Source: Metellina segmentata
Taxonomy: Eukaryota > Arthropoda > Arachnida > Araneae > Tetragnathidae
Assembly (NCBI GenBank): GCA_947359465.1
Contig: OX375879.1
Coordinates: 92,925,078-92,989,077, forward strand
DNA: 64,000 nucleotides
Direction of reading: 5' to 3'
Positions 32,730-43,099 of the stretch are shown here, in pieces; the stretch's first letter is position 1; each line of letters begins with the position of its first letter. The notes beneath the pieces were generated by a model. The model saw nothing but the letters and a program-made list of their open reading frames with translations. It had not been told where the DNA came from and did no database searches. The translations under genes were made by a program, and so were the position numbers.

Positions 32730-33580
32730 GATGCGACAACTATTTCGGAACAAAATTCGTGTTAAATGCGATGCTTATTTTAGGACAGAGGGAACAGTAT
32801 ATATAGCAGTGCAACGGATCATGAAGTACTTTTTGGTTGACTGATGTTGCATTGTCTATTTTTTCAGACTTTTTCTCCTTCTGCTACACACACATCCTCG
32901 ATTCTCTGTCAAGAGAAAGAAGTTTCTTCTGTTTCTTTATATTGAAGTTCGCTTTACTTTGAAAGCACTGCTGGTATAAAAATATTCTACTTTTTTAGAC
33001 AAACCTCATGATGCAGAAAGCGACCGAAGAATACTACTAAAACAAGGCATGCTATCATAAACTGTAAATAAGATAAATAATGGAACTCCCCCCCCCAAAA
33101 AAAAATAGCGAATTTATTTAGTGTTGTTTTTGATAATCAATGAGTGTTTTAAAAATATCTTAAATAAATTAAATTGCTTTTCCCAAATGTGACAAGCATT
33201 CGGAGCAAAATTCAAGTGTTGAATGGGACACTGATTTTGGGAAAGAGGGATCATTTATATTGCAGTGCAACGGATCACGAAGAACTTTTATGTAGACTGA
33301 TGTTGCATTGCCTATTTCCTTAGTCCTCTGCTACACACATATCCTGCATTTATGCAGAAAAGTGAATCCTTCTTGATTTTAATGTTTGCTGTATGTGGAA
33401 AGTACCTGCTCGTGTAAAAGTATTTTACTTCTATTGACAAGCCTCATGGAGTGAAAGTGACCATCATGAAAGTGACCGTAGAATTACATACGAAAACCGA
33501 GCAGACTATCGAAAACTGTAAATAGAGTAAATGAATTTCTCTCTCAAATCTACAATTTATATAGTGCTATTGTAGTAAGA
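32730..33580 (+). repeat. Diverged tandem duplication, period about 455 bp
   Basis: CGGAACAAAATTCG (32746) and CGGAGCAAAATTCA (33201) begin two parallel series: GCAGTGCAACGGATCA, GACTGATGTTGCATTG, CTGCTACACACA, GACAAACCTCATG / GACAAGCCTCATG and AAACTGTAAATA. They are heavily diverged. No coding potential or element ends were found. Confidence 0.8.
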
Positions 33581-33584
33581 ACAG

Positions 33585-34030
33585 TCGAAAAAGTTTAATT
33601 ACAGTTACTAAAGTGTCATATCGTACATTAAACAGATTTCAGATTGAATCCTTTATTATTTTCGTTAAAGGTAAGCTATAGTTGAAAGAATATAACTTTG
33701 ATTGGACTTGAAACATTCATAATTAGTTCAAACCGCCTATTTTTCTTTGAAAAGTCACGTGTTGACGCTTTATGCATTTAAGAAGCTACATGTAAAGAGA
33801 CATGTTCTGAGATATTACCAACAAAAATTAAACCAAACATTTTCCAACCACTAACTAAAATTTTCTGTGTATGAATTAATGTGATTCAGACGCAAAATCA
33901 CTGAAAATTTGAAAACACTGTTTACAGTAGTTTGATGAAAGGTAGGTAGTTGCATTTACGTCGCAATGGTACAATACAGCGGGCTATTTTAGACGAAAGG
34001 ATCGACACTCATAAAAGTATGAAAGCCATT
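33585..34030. other. Unassigned AT-rich DNA
   Basis: No coding, repeat or structural signal was recognised. Confidence 0.45.
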
Positions 34031-34035
34031 TCCTG

Positions 34036-34335
34036 TCAAGCTAAATGTAGGTGGCGGTAATGTTTTTGCAGTGTTCCTGAACGTGTTCTGAATCTGACGT
34101 CTGCTGGCTCGTTTTCCGAATGCGATCTCAGCTTTTCGGTAATAATAATGACAAAAAATGAATTCTGAATTGAGAGATGGTATTTGAATGGTCATTACTA
34201 AGTTGGTTTAATGCCATACTTTCCAAAAACGGCGATTAGCTACATTTTAAGGTAAACCGAATATATATAAAGCGAGAGCAATTGATCAATAGAAGTAATA
34301 TCTTCGCATTGTCTTATTTGTTCATTTGCATTAAA
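34036..34335 (+). repeat. R1 interspersed repeat, copy c
   Basis: GCTAAATGTAGGTGGCGG, CGAATGCGATCTCAGC, AAAACGGCGATTAGCTACAT, TTTTAAGGTAAACCG, GCGAGAGCAATTGATCAATA and GAAGTAATATCTTCG follow the R1 order seen at 14981-15560 and 39662-39958. The central AATTAGATTAAACA block is replaced by other sequence. Confidence 0.65.
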
Positions 34336-34339
34336 ATCA

Positions 34340-35000
34340 CTTTCATATAAAATGTTTTAAAAAAAGTTATTGTTAAAAAAAAAATTAAAAAAACTTTTAT
34401 TTCTTCTGAAAAGTAGCTGTAAAGGGGCATTCTTAGAGTTCCATATCACTTTAATAAAAAGCAATTAAGTTTCTTTTTCAGAAAATCATTAATTATTTCC
34501 CCTGTTTAATCTTACCGTCATTCATAACATAATCATTCCGAATAGCTATAATTTGTGTCTGTGTTGAACTTCATATGAGGTTTATTTCATTACAAAAAGT
34601 TCATTAATTTGTTTATCAACTGCGAACAATTCTCAAGAAATAACCAGTATACACATTTACTCAGACAAGTGTGATATTGGCAAGATATTGCAGTTTGAAT
34701 AATTACACTTCTCTCAGTAAGGGGGATTTTATTATTTAATTTAATCTTGTTCTGACCTTTTCTCAATTTTCGGTACGATAAGATCGAATTTATAACGAAA
34801 AAGGAAACTGCTGTATTTTTATTTTTTGCTCTACGTTCTAATTTCTTAATTTACTATTTCAATATTTTTTAATTTACTATTTAATATTTACTATTTTTTG
34901 TTAATTTCTTATTTCATTATTCGAGATTCTTTCATTAGTCCTTATGTAGGGATACGTTCCCTCATTGGAATAGTTAAGAAGAGATCTTCGACTGACTGCA
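34340..35000. other. AT-rich DNA without recognised feature
   Basis: It contains short repeats of ATTTACTATTT around 34850-34900. Nothing else is supportable. Confidence 0.45.
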
Positions 35001-35009
35001 ACTACATTG

Positions 35010-35305
35010 TTATTTCGATAGATTTATAATGGACTATATTTTAATTAACACAATTCGTTGTAACAAAAACAATATTTATTGACAACAAACTTAACAAGGT
35101 TGTGGATGAACCACTCTCGTTAAGGCTAAGGAAGCCTGGTTCTCGTTAGGGCTAAGGAAGCCTCGTTTTCATCAGGTCTAAGAGAGAACTTCTCTCATCC
35201 TTGTCTCAAGCCTGAATGCCCTCCCCGCGTTCATACAGCATCATATACAGTATGTGGGAGACAACACTCTCCGCGCCCTTTTCAATATATGAGAGATTTA
35301 ACATA
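35010..35305 (-). repeat. LTR-like repeat, left arm of an inverted pair
   Basis: Read on the minus strand it begins TGTTAAATCTCTCATATAT, contains GGCATTCAGGCTTGAGACAA, two copies of AGGCTTCCTTAGCC, and a polyadenylation-type CAATAAATATTG followed by TTTTTGTTACAA. The same order is found on the plus strand at 37877-38180. A TGT start, AATAAA near the end and about 300-bp length fit a solo LTR. No integrase or reverse transcriptase lies between the arms. Confidence 0.7.
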
Positions 35306-35373
35306 CAGGTAGAATCTAAATTCACTGCAAAACTTTAAACGGTGGTAAGGTGTATCAAAACTAAACTTAGGTA

Positions 35374-35965
35374 CAGTAGAGTCCCGATTATTCGAGTTAA
35401 TGTGGACCAAGACTAACTCGGATAACCGCAAAACTAGGTTAAAGCGAAAATTGCAAATAAAATAAATCGTGTAGGTTTAAATGTATATTTTAACAAATAC
35501 AAAAGTTATACTGATACACCACATGCAATTCATATTGTTACGATACTTAGAGTTCTTACATAAAAAGTCCTAATTGTTTTTTGTTTTACGTTACTTTGGC
35601 GCTTTTCTGCAGCAATGTTTCGCCATTTTTTTTAAGGATAACAGGATTGCTGGTGTCGCTTCTTCTTGTTCTATATATTCAATAGCACTTTCGATAGCTT
35701 TTAGTCCATCTGTAAGGGAGATTTTCACTGTCTTTTCAACCTCATCGCTAGATTCATTTTCCTTATTGACGATCATATCTGAAATCTCTTATTGTTCGTC
35801 AGCGTTTATCCAATCACGGATTTCGTTTTCCTGAGTGTTTGTGAGATCAAGTTCAGAATTTTTTTCGGTAGTTTTAAAAATGGAAAATGTAGAACCGAAA
35901 AGAAAATCCTAGAAATATACGATAGCTCGGTTAAAGCAGAAACTAGGATAATCCGGGTTTTACTG
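35374..35965 (-). mobile_element. Internally deleted pogo/Tigger-like transposon
   Basis: The left end CAGTAGAGTCCCGATTATTC and the right end (reverse complement CAGTAAAACCCGGATTATCC) are pogo/Tigger-type inverted repeats. TA lies at 35372-35373 and 35966-35967. Length 592 bp. It keeps the transposase C-terminal tail on the minus strand but none of the DDE core or CENP-B-like HTH. Confidence 0.85.
35591..35860 (-). pseudogene. Tigger-like transposase, C-terminal tail only
   Basis: Reading ENEIRDWINADEQ, a stop, EISDMIVNKENES, then TDGLKAIESAIEYIEQEE, ATPAILLSLKKMAK and a stop. The acidic linker followed by an ALxxxxxYxEQ helix and LxxLKK is the usual end of Tigger/jerky transposases. The single internal stop and loss of the N-terminal three-quarters make it non-functional. 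Confidence 0.75.
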
Positions 35966-35971
35966 TATGTA

Positions 35972-36222
35972 GTTAGTTAATTAATGTTGCACTAGACCAA
36001 CACAACTGGCTTTTGGCGTCGGTCAGGGATCAATTCCGAAGTGCTGTTTCCCACTCTCCAATCTTCCACACTATGTCAACTCGAGGATATTTGAGGCCAC
36101 GACATATTTAAAGTGCACCAGACTGTGTGTACTCTATGGTCTTACCTTGGTTGGACCTAGTTTTGATCTCGCAATCCTCTTGTTGCTAATTTGTCATTTT
36201 TTCAACTGAGCTACCGCAACCC
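35972..36222 (-). mobile_element. SINE-A-related copy with a different tRNA-like head
   Basis: The body, read on the minus strand, shows CTGGTGCACTTTAAATATGT, CGTGGCCTCAAATATCCTCG, GATTGGAGAGTGGG and a 3' end GGTCTAGTGCAACATTAATT. About 50 bp of the middle is deleted. The head begins GGTTGCGGTAGCTCAGTTG, with a conventional A box TAGCTCAGTTG and a decayed B box. This head resembles the SINE at 59029 more than the usual SINE-A head. Confidence 0.75.
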
Positions 36223-36224
36223 TA

Positions 36225-37870
36225 TATCAACATAAACATATTTTTTTTAATATTATAACTTACAATGAAATTGTGGAGATTGTTTACTTTGCTAATGCAG
36301 AAAATCTACTACAAATTGTTGTTGATTAGAGCGGACTGAAAAGCACTTTTTCTGAAAATTTGTGTAGTCCTAGATCGTTACAACTTGGCCATTCCATCAA
36401 AAAACTTTGACAAAAAATTCACACTACATAAAAAAAAATGACTAGCTACTCTGATCTTCAAAAAATAGAAAATTGCGGAAAAACAGTGTTTTTTAAGATA
36501 CAGTTTTCAAAAAATTGATATTTTATTAGTAATTGCGAAACAGTTGATGAATGGTACCGTATGCTGTTCAAAAACAACCGTAAAAAATTAAAAAAAACAC
36601 AAAACCAGTGGCTTAAAAAATTTTTAAACTACATTTTTAAGTGATGATCAGTAATAATGTGAAACAGTTAACAAATAAAACCCATATTCTGTACAAAAAA
36701 TTTCAGAGATTTCCAAAAAAATGTGGAGAACATTACTGGTCTCTTTCTATTAATTTATTCTATAATTATAGTACTCACTGCCTTTGAGAGAAGGTTTTTG
36801 GAGCATAGATATCTCATACTAATCAAAACAAACTATGTGATTAAACAAATTAGAAATTCAATAGGATGTTGCCAGGCCCTCGGAACTTCTAAATTATAAC
36901 ACAAAATTATTACTGAATCTGTACTGTGACATACATAATTCACTACAGTATTACAAAATATTACATAATTTGAATGTGCTTGCAAGGATACTGCTTACAC
37001 TACTGATATAACAAAAGGTGTAAATGACTTTAAATATACAATTTATAAATATTTTGCCAAAAAAAAATGGTCTGGTTGTTCAATAGTTATGACTTTTACA
37101 GTCAAAAGATGACAAATCTTTCTTTTCCGCCTTCTCACGCCGTCTTACAACGAATTTGAACTTCTATTTCTCTGCGACAACCTTAATACACCTTTCAACA
37201 AAAACAGTTCTAAAAAACATTGGTTTTTCTTGCGACGGAGAAATGTTTCAAAAACTAACCCTAGCACTTCCTTTGTATCAGAATTTGACAAAGCTCTTCA
37301 GTTGACCATATCATTGTGATAGGTAATTTCGGTGACAGATATTTAGTTTCAATTGATACCGTCAATGATGTAAAGTGTATGGGAGTTCAAGGAAGACAAT
37401 TCGAATAAACGTTTTGTTTTTATCGAACCATTAAGCCCAAGATGTAAATTACCAAGTATCGAAGTTTGGATTCAATTATGTGTTTACTAGGAGACACATT
37501 ACGCATAGTTTTTCCAGTGACTTCAAAGCAGGATGAATGTATCAAAACCCTTTTTCGACCATTAGTGAATGTTTCAAGGCCAGACGGGCCCCGTCTAGAT
37601 ATTTACATAAATCAATAAATGTTTTGTACATTATATGGATCACAGTCTTTAACTGTCGTACACTATCACAAAAAAAAAAAAAAAAAAACATATCAATGCT
37701 TTAAAATATTTAAAAAAATACTGTTTTATTGTGAGTTTTGAATTTTTTCAAGGTCAAAGGGAACAGGTTAGATATTTATGCACATCTTTGAAATTTTGCA
37801 CAGCTGTTTTGCACAACACACTAACTAATATTTCTAATAAAATGTAAAATTTTATAAAATTATATCGTAA
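36225..37870. other. AT-rich spacer between the inverted LTR-like arms
   Basis: No open frame of note. A poly(A) run lies at about 37670-37688. No pol, gag or transposase motif is seen in any frame I examined. Confidence 0.5.
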
Positions 37871-37876
37871 AACACC

Positions 37877-38180
37877 TGTTAAATCTCTCATATATTGTAC
37901 AGGGCGCTGTATGAGCGCAGGGAGTGTTTTCTCTCATATACTGTAGAGGGCGCTGTGTGAGCGCGTGGGTGACATTCAGGCTTGAGATACGGAGGAGAGA
38001 GGTGCTCTCCTTGGACCTGATGAAAACACGGCTTCCTTAGCCCTAATTAGTATTAGGCTTCCTTAGCCTTAATGAGAGTGATCCATCCACAACATTGTTG
38101 AGTTTATTGTTAATAAAAGTTGTTTTTGTTACAATGATTTGCATTAATTCAAATACAATCCACTATAGAGTTATCGGACC
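37877..38180 (+). repeat. LTR-like repeat, right arm of the inverted pair
   Basis: TGTTAAATCTCTCATATATT, GGCGCTGTATGAGCGCAGGG, a second AGGGCGCTGTGTGAGCGC, CATTCAGGCTTGAGATAC, two AGGCTTCCTTAGCC copies (the first reads CGGCTTCCTTAGCC), then TTAATAAAAGTTGTTTTTGT. It is the diverged reverse complement of 35010-35305. Short internal duplication of GGCGCTGT..GAGCGC is visible in this arm. Confidence 0.7.
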
Positions 38181-38184
38181 AATT

Positions 38185-38640
38185 CAACATCGTTTTTTTA
38201 AACAATTTTCGATTTTTTTTAAGGCCGGCTAGACTCTTTATTATATTCCTGAAATTGCTCGTGATTACTTTTCAACATACTATCCAAGATTTTCGCTCTA
38301 GGACTAAGCGAATTAAATAAAAAAAAGTGATTTCGTGTCACTTTCAATATGGGTGCCCTTCTTTTATTCTACACAGTTTATATGGGATATTATTTTGTCA
38401 TTTGAGGTTACTTGGGCTGAGTCATTTGAAATTACTTGTAATGGAATTCATGTCAGATTGTATTATACTTAATTTCTCAATACTTTTGTTGCTTTTATTA
38501 CATTAAGGACACCTAGACCAAGGCTAATCATTTAAAAATTTTAAGGGCATTTTTGTAAAACGACAGGTTAAAATGCAATATTTTATTTCCTGTAATCACA
38601 TTCAGTAGTATATCTACCCTTGTCCCAACATATTTAAGTT
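38185..38640. other. AT-rich DNA without recognised feature
   Basis: Nothing supportable was found. Confidence 0.45.
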
Positions 38641-38644
38641 GGTT

Positions 38645-38800
38645 GGTTGTGTTATATGGCGTAAGAGCACATGTTGAGTCAAAGAGAATATGGACATGGG
38701 GATACACACATGGACAGTTTCATTAACAGAAGAGAGAAATAGACACACACAGATGACTCGAACTTGCACCTCCGCTTACAACTCGCATATTACACATTTC
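38645..38800 (-). mobile_element. SINE-C copy
   Basis: On the minus strand: GGTGCAAGTTCGAGTCATCT (B-box position), GTGTGTCTATTTCTCTCTTC, a TGTGTATCCCC stretch, then CTTACGCCATATAAC at the 3' end. It matches other SINE-C copies with several changes. Confidence 0.6.
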
Positions 38801-38804
38801 TAAT

Positions 38805-39655
38805 TTACATTCCGCAGGAAATAAATTCCTACTAAACTCTTCGAGTGTTTTCAGGACAGCTTGCAAAAGCAAACGTTATTTCCCCTGACAACGAAATCGA
38901 AAACCTTGACATGTGGAAACTTTTATTTTGTAGCTACCGCCTGAACAAACAGTGCTCTGTTTGGAGTGAAACCATGATTCCTTCTGAACTCATATCGGCA
39001 GCAGCGCGCTTGTTCGACAAATCAATGACTCCTAGGTGTGACGTGTGACGCTTGAGGGGCAGCGGAGCTTTATTGCCAGTGTGTCTGAAAATAGTTTACC
39101 GAGACAGAATCCGGAATTGCAAAAACACTTATATTCCGTTTTTTGTTTTTGTTTGTTTTACGTATGAAATAATATCACTGCTCCAGCGGCTTTAGAGCAT
39201 TGCGACTCGTGACATATTCCATATTCTGCATTCTATTATCAGTAGAAGTAAGCTGACGTTACAAGCGAAAGCAATACAACAGGCAAGCCAGTATGGTAAA
39301 CACAGAACCCATCCGCGTGCTAGGGCATATTTGATGTTTTATTTGTAAAATAACGTTCTGACGGTGATCTTTTGATGTGTGAACGTCTATAGATAGGTTT
39401 ACGAAATAAAGGCTTTGGAATGGTAACAGAAAACTGACATTGGACATTTAAGCATTGCACTTAGGTATTGAGAAATGATTTTCAATTTTCTTGGACTGTT
39501 GAAAGGCCTTTCGGTCAAGATTTAACCATTCAAGTGGTTTCGACTCTCAAGACCAGATCAATTTTGCTCATGACTAGATATCTCGTGCATCAAATCTGGT
39601 CAGTTTTGCAAATGATTCGATACATAAACAAGACAATTATACCCCGAACAACCGT
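38805..39655. other. Unassigned DNA
   Basis: Short frames (67 codons at 38845-39048 plus, 71 at 39468-39683 plus, 62 at 39259-39447 minus) have no recognised homology. A slightly GC-richer patch (GCTTGAGGGGCAGCGGAGC) lies near 39050. Confidence 0.35.
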
Positions 39656-39661
39656 AATGCC

Positions 39662-39958
39662 CGATTTATGTAGGCGACAGTAGTGTCTTTATAGCGGAAC
39701 GTACTTCATGTACGTTTTCCACACATTACGTCACGTGATTTATTTTTCGAATACGATTTCAGCACCATCGCCAATAGAAATTCCAAAGAATGACTTCCGA
39801 TTCGATGCATAGTAGTTGATTGATATACGCCAATTAGATTAAACACATAATGTTGTGAAAACCACGATAAACTATATTTTGGAGGTCTTATCAACGGTAT
39901 ATATCATGTGTTTGGTTTACAGGAATTAAAATCTCCGTCTTCCAAATAGTTTGCTAAC
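39662..39958 (+). repeat. R1 interspersed repeat, copy d
   Basis: It carries TGTAGGCGACAGTAGTGTC, ACGTCACGTGATTTATTTTT, CGAATACGATTTCAGCACC, AATTCCAAAGAATGACTTCC, CCAATTAGATTAAACACATA and CGATAAACTATATTTTGGAG. This is the most complete match to copy a, including the ACGTCACGT palindrome region. Confidence 0.75.
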
Positions 39959-39959
39959 A

Positions 39960-41005
39960 CTGAAAATATTTCACATATTAAGCTATTTTTCCAATTGAAA
40001 CAAGAAGTACAGCAGCATACAAAGAGCAGCTTGATTGCATGCAGATTTGTTAAGAAAATTACAAAACTACACTAACTTTGTGTTTTGGAAAATAAAATAG
40101 ATATTGTAAGTTTATTTTTAATATGTATGATATAATACTGAAGATATAAAACTCAGTGTGCCACATTATAGTTTGAAAATACAACAAAAATTTAAAAAAT
40201 ATCAAAACGTGTTTAAAGTAAAGTTTTTGTAAAATTAAAAAAAAATTACGTATCTTTATTTTTTAGTACAATTTTTCGATTATTTTACAAAAGGAAATTA
40301 AATTTTGAAATATGATTTTACTAGAGAGTTATTGCAACCTAACCATTCAACATCTCAATGTAATCAGAATTACCTCATTTGTGCTTGATATTAGCCCTTT
40401 CTTTATATAAGCGAATGACAGATACATCCAAAAATTTGGTATAAGCCACATGAGTGGATGATGGCTTCAAATCTACAAAGTTTTTCGATTAATAAAGAAT
40501 AATAAAGGATAGTCATTTTTATGATTAACATCTGTGCGTGATTGTCCTATTCGTGATAGTGGAATTCTCCATCGTTCAAACAGCACAAGGTCGAACACAG
40601 ATTTGACGAATGGGTCGATTGAAGAAGTAGTTTAATGAACTAGAAAGTTTTTATGCGAGAATAAAGAAATGAAAAAGTTAAAAAATCGATGAAAGGTCAT
40701 CTGTGGTCAAGTGTGAAGCAGTCCAATCTAACACATTTAATACTTGTCCTGTCGCTGACTCCAAAAGGTGATTTCTCACGATTTATCTTTATCGTGTAAC
40801 GGAATCGATCGCTGTGATATATTACTCAGGTGACAGAGGAAAGAAGTATTTGAAAAATATAAAAATGGCTATATGTATTTTGTATTTACACTGTTGGAGA
40901 AAAAAGTTGAACGGGAAATACGAAAAGGGTTAAGGGCGTTTCTTATTGACATTTAAAAAATTATGCAAGTAATATTACGAAAGCAATACGTCTTGGTAGA
41001 GTTTA
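39960..41005. other. AT-rich DNA without recognised feature
   Basis: No frame, element end or tandem structure was recognised. Confidence 0.45.
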
Positions 41006-41009
41006 ATGA

Positions 41010-41165
41010 TGCAATGTCCATGTTTGACTAAGTTATGCAAAATGCAAAACAGACAGTATCAAGTAATTCATGCAAGAAAGGAAAGCTTAGCTGACACAGA
41101 AGAGAAAAAGACAGACAGGAAGGATTCGAACCTGCGAAACCAACAATCTTACAGGTCACCAACAC
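41010..41165 (-). mobile_element. SINE-C copy with perfect B box
   Basis: On the minus strand the B box GGTTCGAATCC is perfect (41129-41139 region). It is followed by TTTTTCTCTTCTGTGTCAGC and a 3' part ending near CATGGACATTGC. The head extends into GTGACCTGTAAGATTG. A long frame starting here on the plus strand is an artefact of the repeat. Confidence 0.65.
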
Positions 41166-41270
41166 ACAACGAAAAAAAAACTAAGTCACAGTGGCAACAA
41201 GCACCGTATTGTAAAACCCCTACCGTATTTATTGTGAACTATCTGAATAACTCGGCAATATATATATATA

Positions 41271-42833
41271 TCTATATAAATAAGAATGGAGTGTTTGTTT
41301 GTACATTCAATATTTTCGACCCATTTCAAGTTTTCTATCCGTTTTGGACCCTTCTGATGACGAATCCGCCTTTTTCTCGTTTAGTGTCTGTCTGTCTGTA
41401 TGTTGTGCCCTATACACGTCCACGCGGTTTAAGATATTTTCATGAAAATTTGCATACAGTGAGTACTTATCTTCATTTAGTGAGTGGCATTGGTTGCGAA
41501 AGTCTGTCTGTCCGTCTTTCTGTTCTATGTTCGATTTTGTGTTTGTGTGTTTGTGTAGACATCACATGAATTGTATTCCAGATATTTGATTGCATTGTAT
41601 TTTATTTTATACATTATCTATTAGTTTAGTGAATGCAATATTACACATTTCTTTATTGCTATATTTAGATGAGTTTCTAGCTAAAACATCTGAGTAAGTA
41701 TACTTAAATAAACCATAATTTGGTAGTTTTGGAAAAATTGGAATGTCTATTGAATATTACGATTACTTCGATTGCTTTACCAGTACTGCTGAAAAAGTGA
41801 TTATACTTCAAAAAAAATATTTTTTTTATGGAATTTCATCTCTGATACTTTATTTATTTCGAGTCTTATTTTTATTCTTTGCGCAATGAAAACGATTTCG
41901 GAATATTTGGGACAGACGATATTTTTCAATGAAACGAGAATGAACAAGATCGAGCGAGCATTGATATTTTTTCTGGTTCTTTCGCTCTGAATTAATTTCA
42001 CATTTCTAAATTTTGTGCACTTTTAGTTGTAAGGTGTGGCAACTGTGCGAGATCAAGAGATAAAATTGAATCACAAATTAATATCTTTAGAACAATTTTT
42101 TGCGACATCTTTTATTTTGTTTTACTTCGCTGTTTCCTGTTTTAAATATTTATTATTTCAATAAATGTGTTTCCTTCTCATCACACGCAACAGCACCACA
42201 AAGTATTAGACTTAAAAATGTTAGGTAAGTCAGTATAAATTTTCAGTAAAATTTAAGTGTAGTTATGCCATTATTGAAAGATTAATGCCGTTATTTAAAG
42301 AATAATGCCGTTATTGAAAGAATAATAATGTTTATTAATCCAAACTGGAACTTTTTCCAACATTAAAAAATTCGTTGTCATAAGGACAGGAGAAGATTGC
42401 AAAATTTCACAATGTCGCATACCGGAGGCAAGAGTGCCACAAGTAAAAAAAATATTGTTTTGTTGACTATGAGTGCGAGAGCACTCGCCGTAAATCGTAA
42501 TTTTAATTAATTGAGTTGAACATGAAAAGAACTTAAGAAAGGGAATTCCAAATCTTCCTATAAATCGTCTTTTATAGTAATAACCTTAGTATCACCTTTC
42601 GTCATTTTGTAGCTTTGTCATACAGCAATTGTGCGATGTATGTGAAATGTATTACATGAATGGATATGCATGTGTAGGATTTGTGTCCAAAGTAAGTTGT
42701 AGAAAATATAAAGATGGCGAAAGATGTTAAAATAAATTTTATTCTACAAAAAACGTAAGTCATTATATATTTTGATTATCTCTTCAATCTAGAGTAAACC
42801 AATTCAAACCGAGTAAGGTCGGGTATTTTGCTA

Positions 42834-42834
<1 letters not shown>
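41271..42834 (+). mobile_element. Non-autonomous Helitron-like element
   Basis: It begins TCTATATAAATAAGAATGG (5' TC) and continues GAGTGTTTGTTTGT. It ends with a small hairpin (CCGA, then GTAAGG, then TCGG at about 42809-42822), followed by GTATTTTG and CTAG at 42831-42834. The 5' neighbour is A (41270) and the 3' neighbour is T (42835), the Helitron AT insertion preference. No RepHel gene is present in 1.56 kb. Boundaries are inferred from this end pattern and are less certain at the 5' side, where the flank is an AT repeat. Confidence 0.55.

Positions 42835-42893
<59 letters not shown>
42835..42893. repeat. (TA)n microsatellite
   Basis: A pure TA run of about 29 repeats directly after the CTAG terminus of the Helitron-like element, consistent with insertion into a TA-rich target. 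Confidence 0.95.
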
Positions 42894-42895
<2 letters not shown>

Positions 42896-42939
42896 TGATA
42901 GTGTTTCTGTGGTAAATTTCAACATTTCACAAACGTTTC

Positions 42940-43098
42940 AAAAAATGTATTTCGAATTGATGTATGATAGTTGTAAGGTCAGCTTGAATTGGATTAAACT
43001 TCTTTCTTTACCAAATGGAGGTAAGCAACATTTTAAGGTAAGCCCCATATGAGAGGATTTGGGGAGCGGTAGTAAAATCTTCACATTGCGTTTCGTTG
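42940..43098 (+). repeat. R1 interspersed repeat, copy e
   Basis: TATTTCGAATTGATGTATGA, TGAATTGGATTAAAC, AAGCAACATTTTAAGGTAAG and ATATGAGAGGATTTGG follow the R1 order with heavy divergence. Confidence 0.5.
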
Positions 43099-43099
43099 T

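Noticed and set aside
41006..41569. 187-codon plus-strand frame
   Set aside because: It runs from a reversed SINE-C copy through an AT microsatellite into a Helitron-like end; composition and position argue against a gene.
42828..43052. Frame beginning with (YI)n repeats
   Set aside because: It is the translation of a TA microsatellite joined to R1 sequence.
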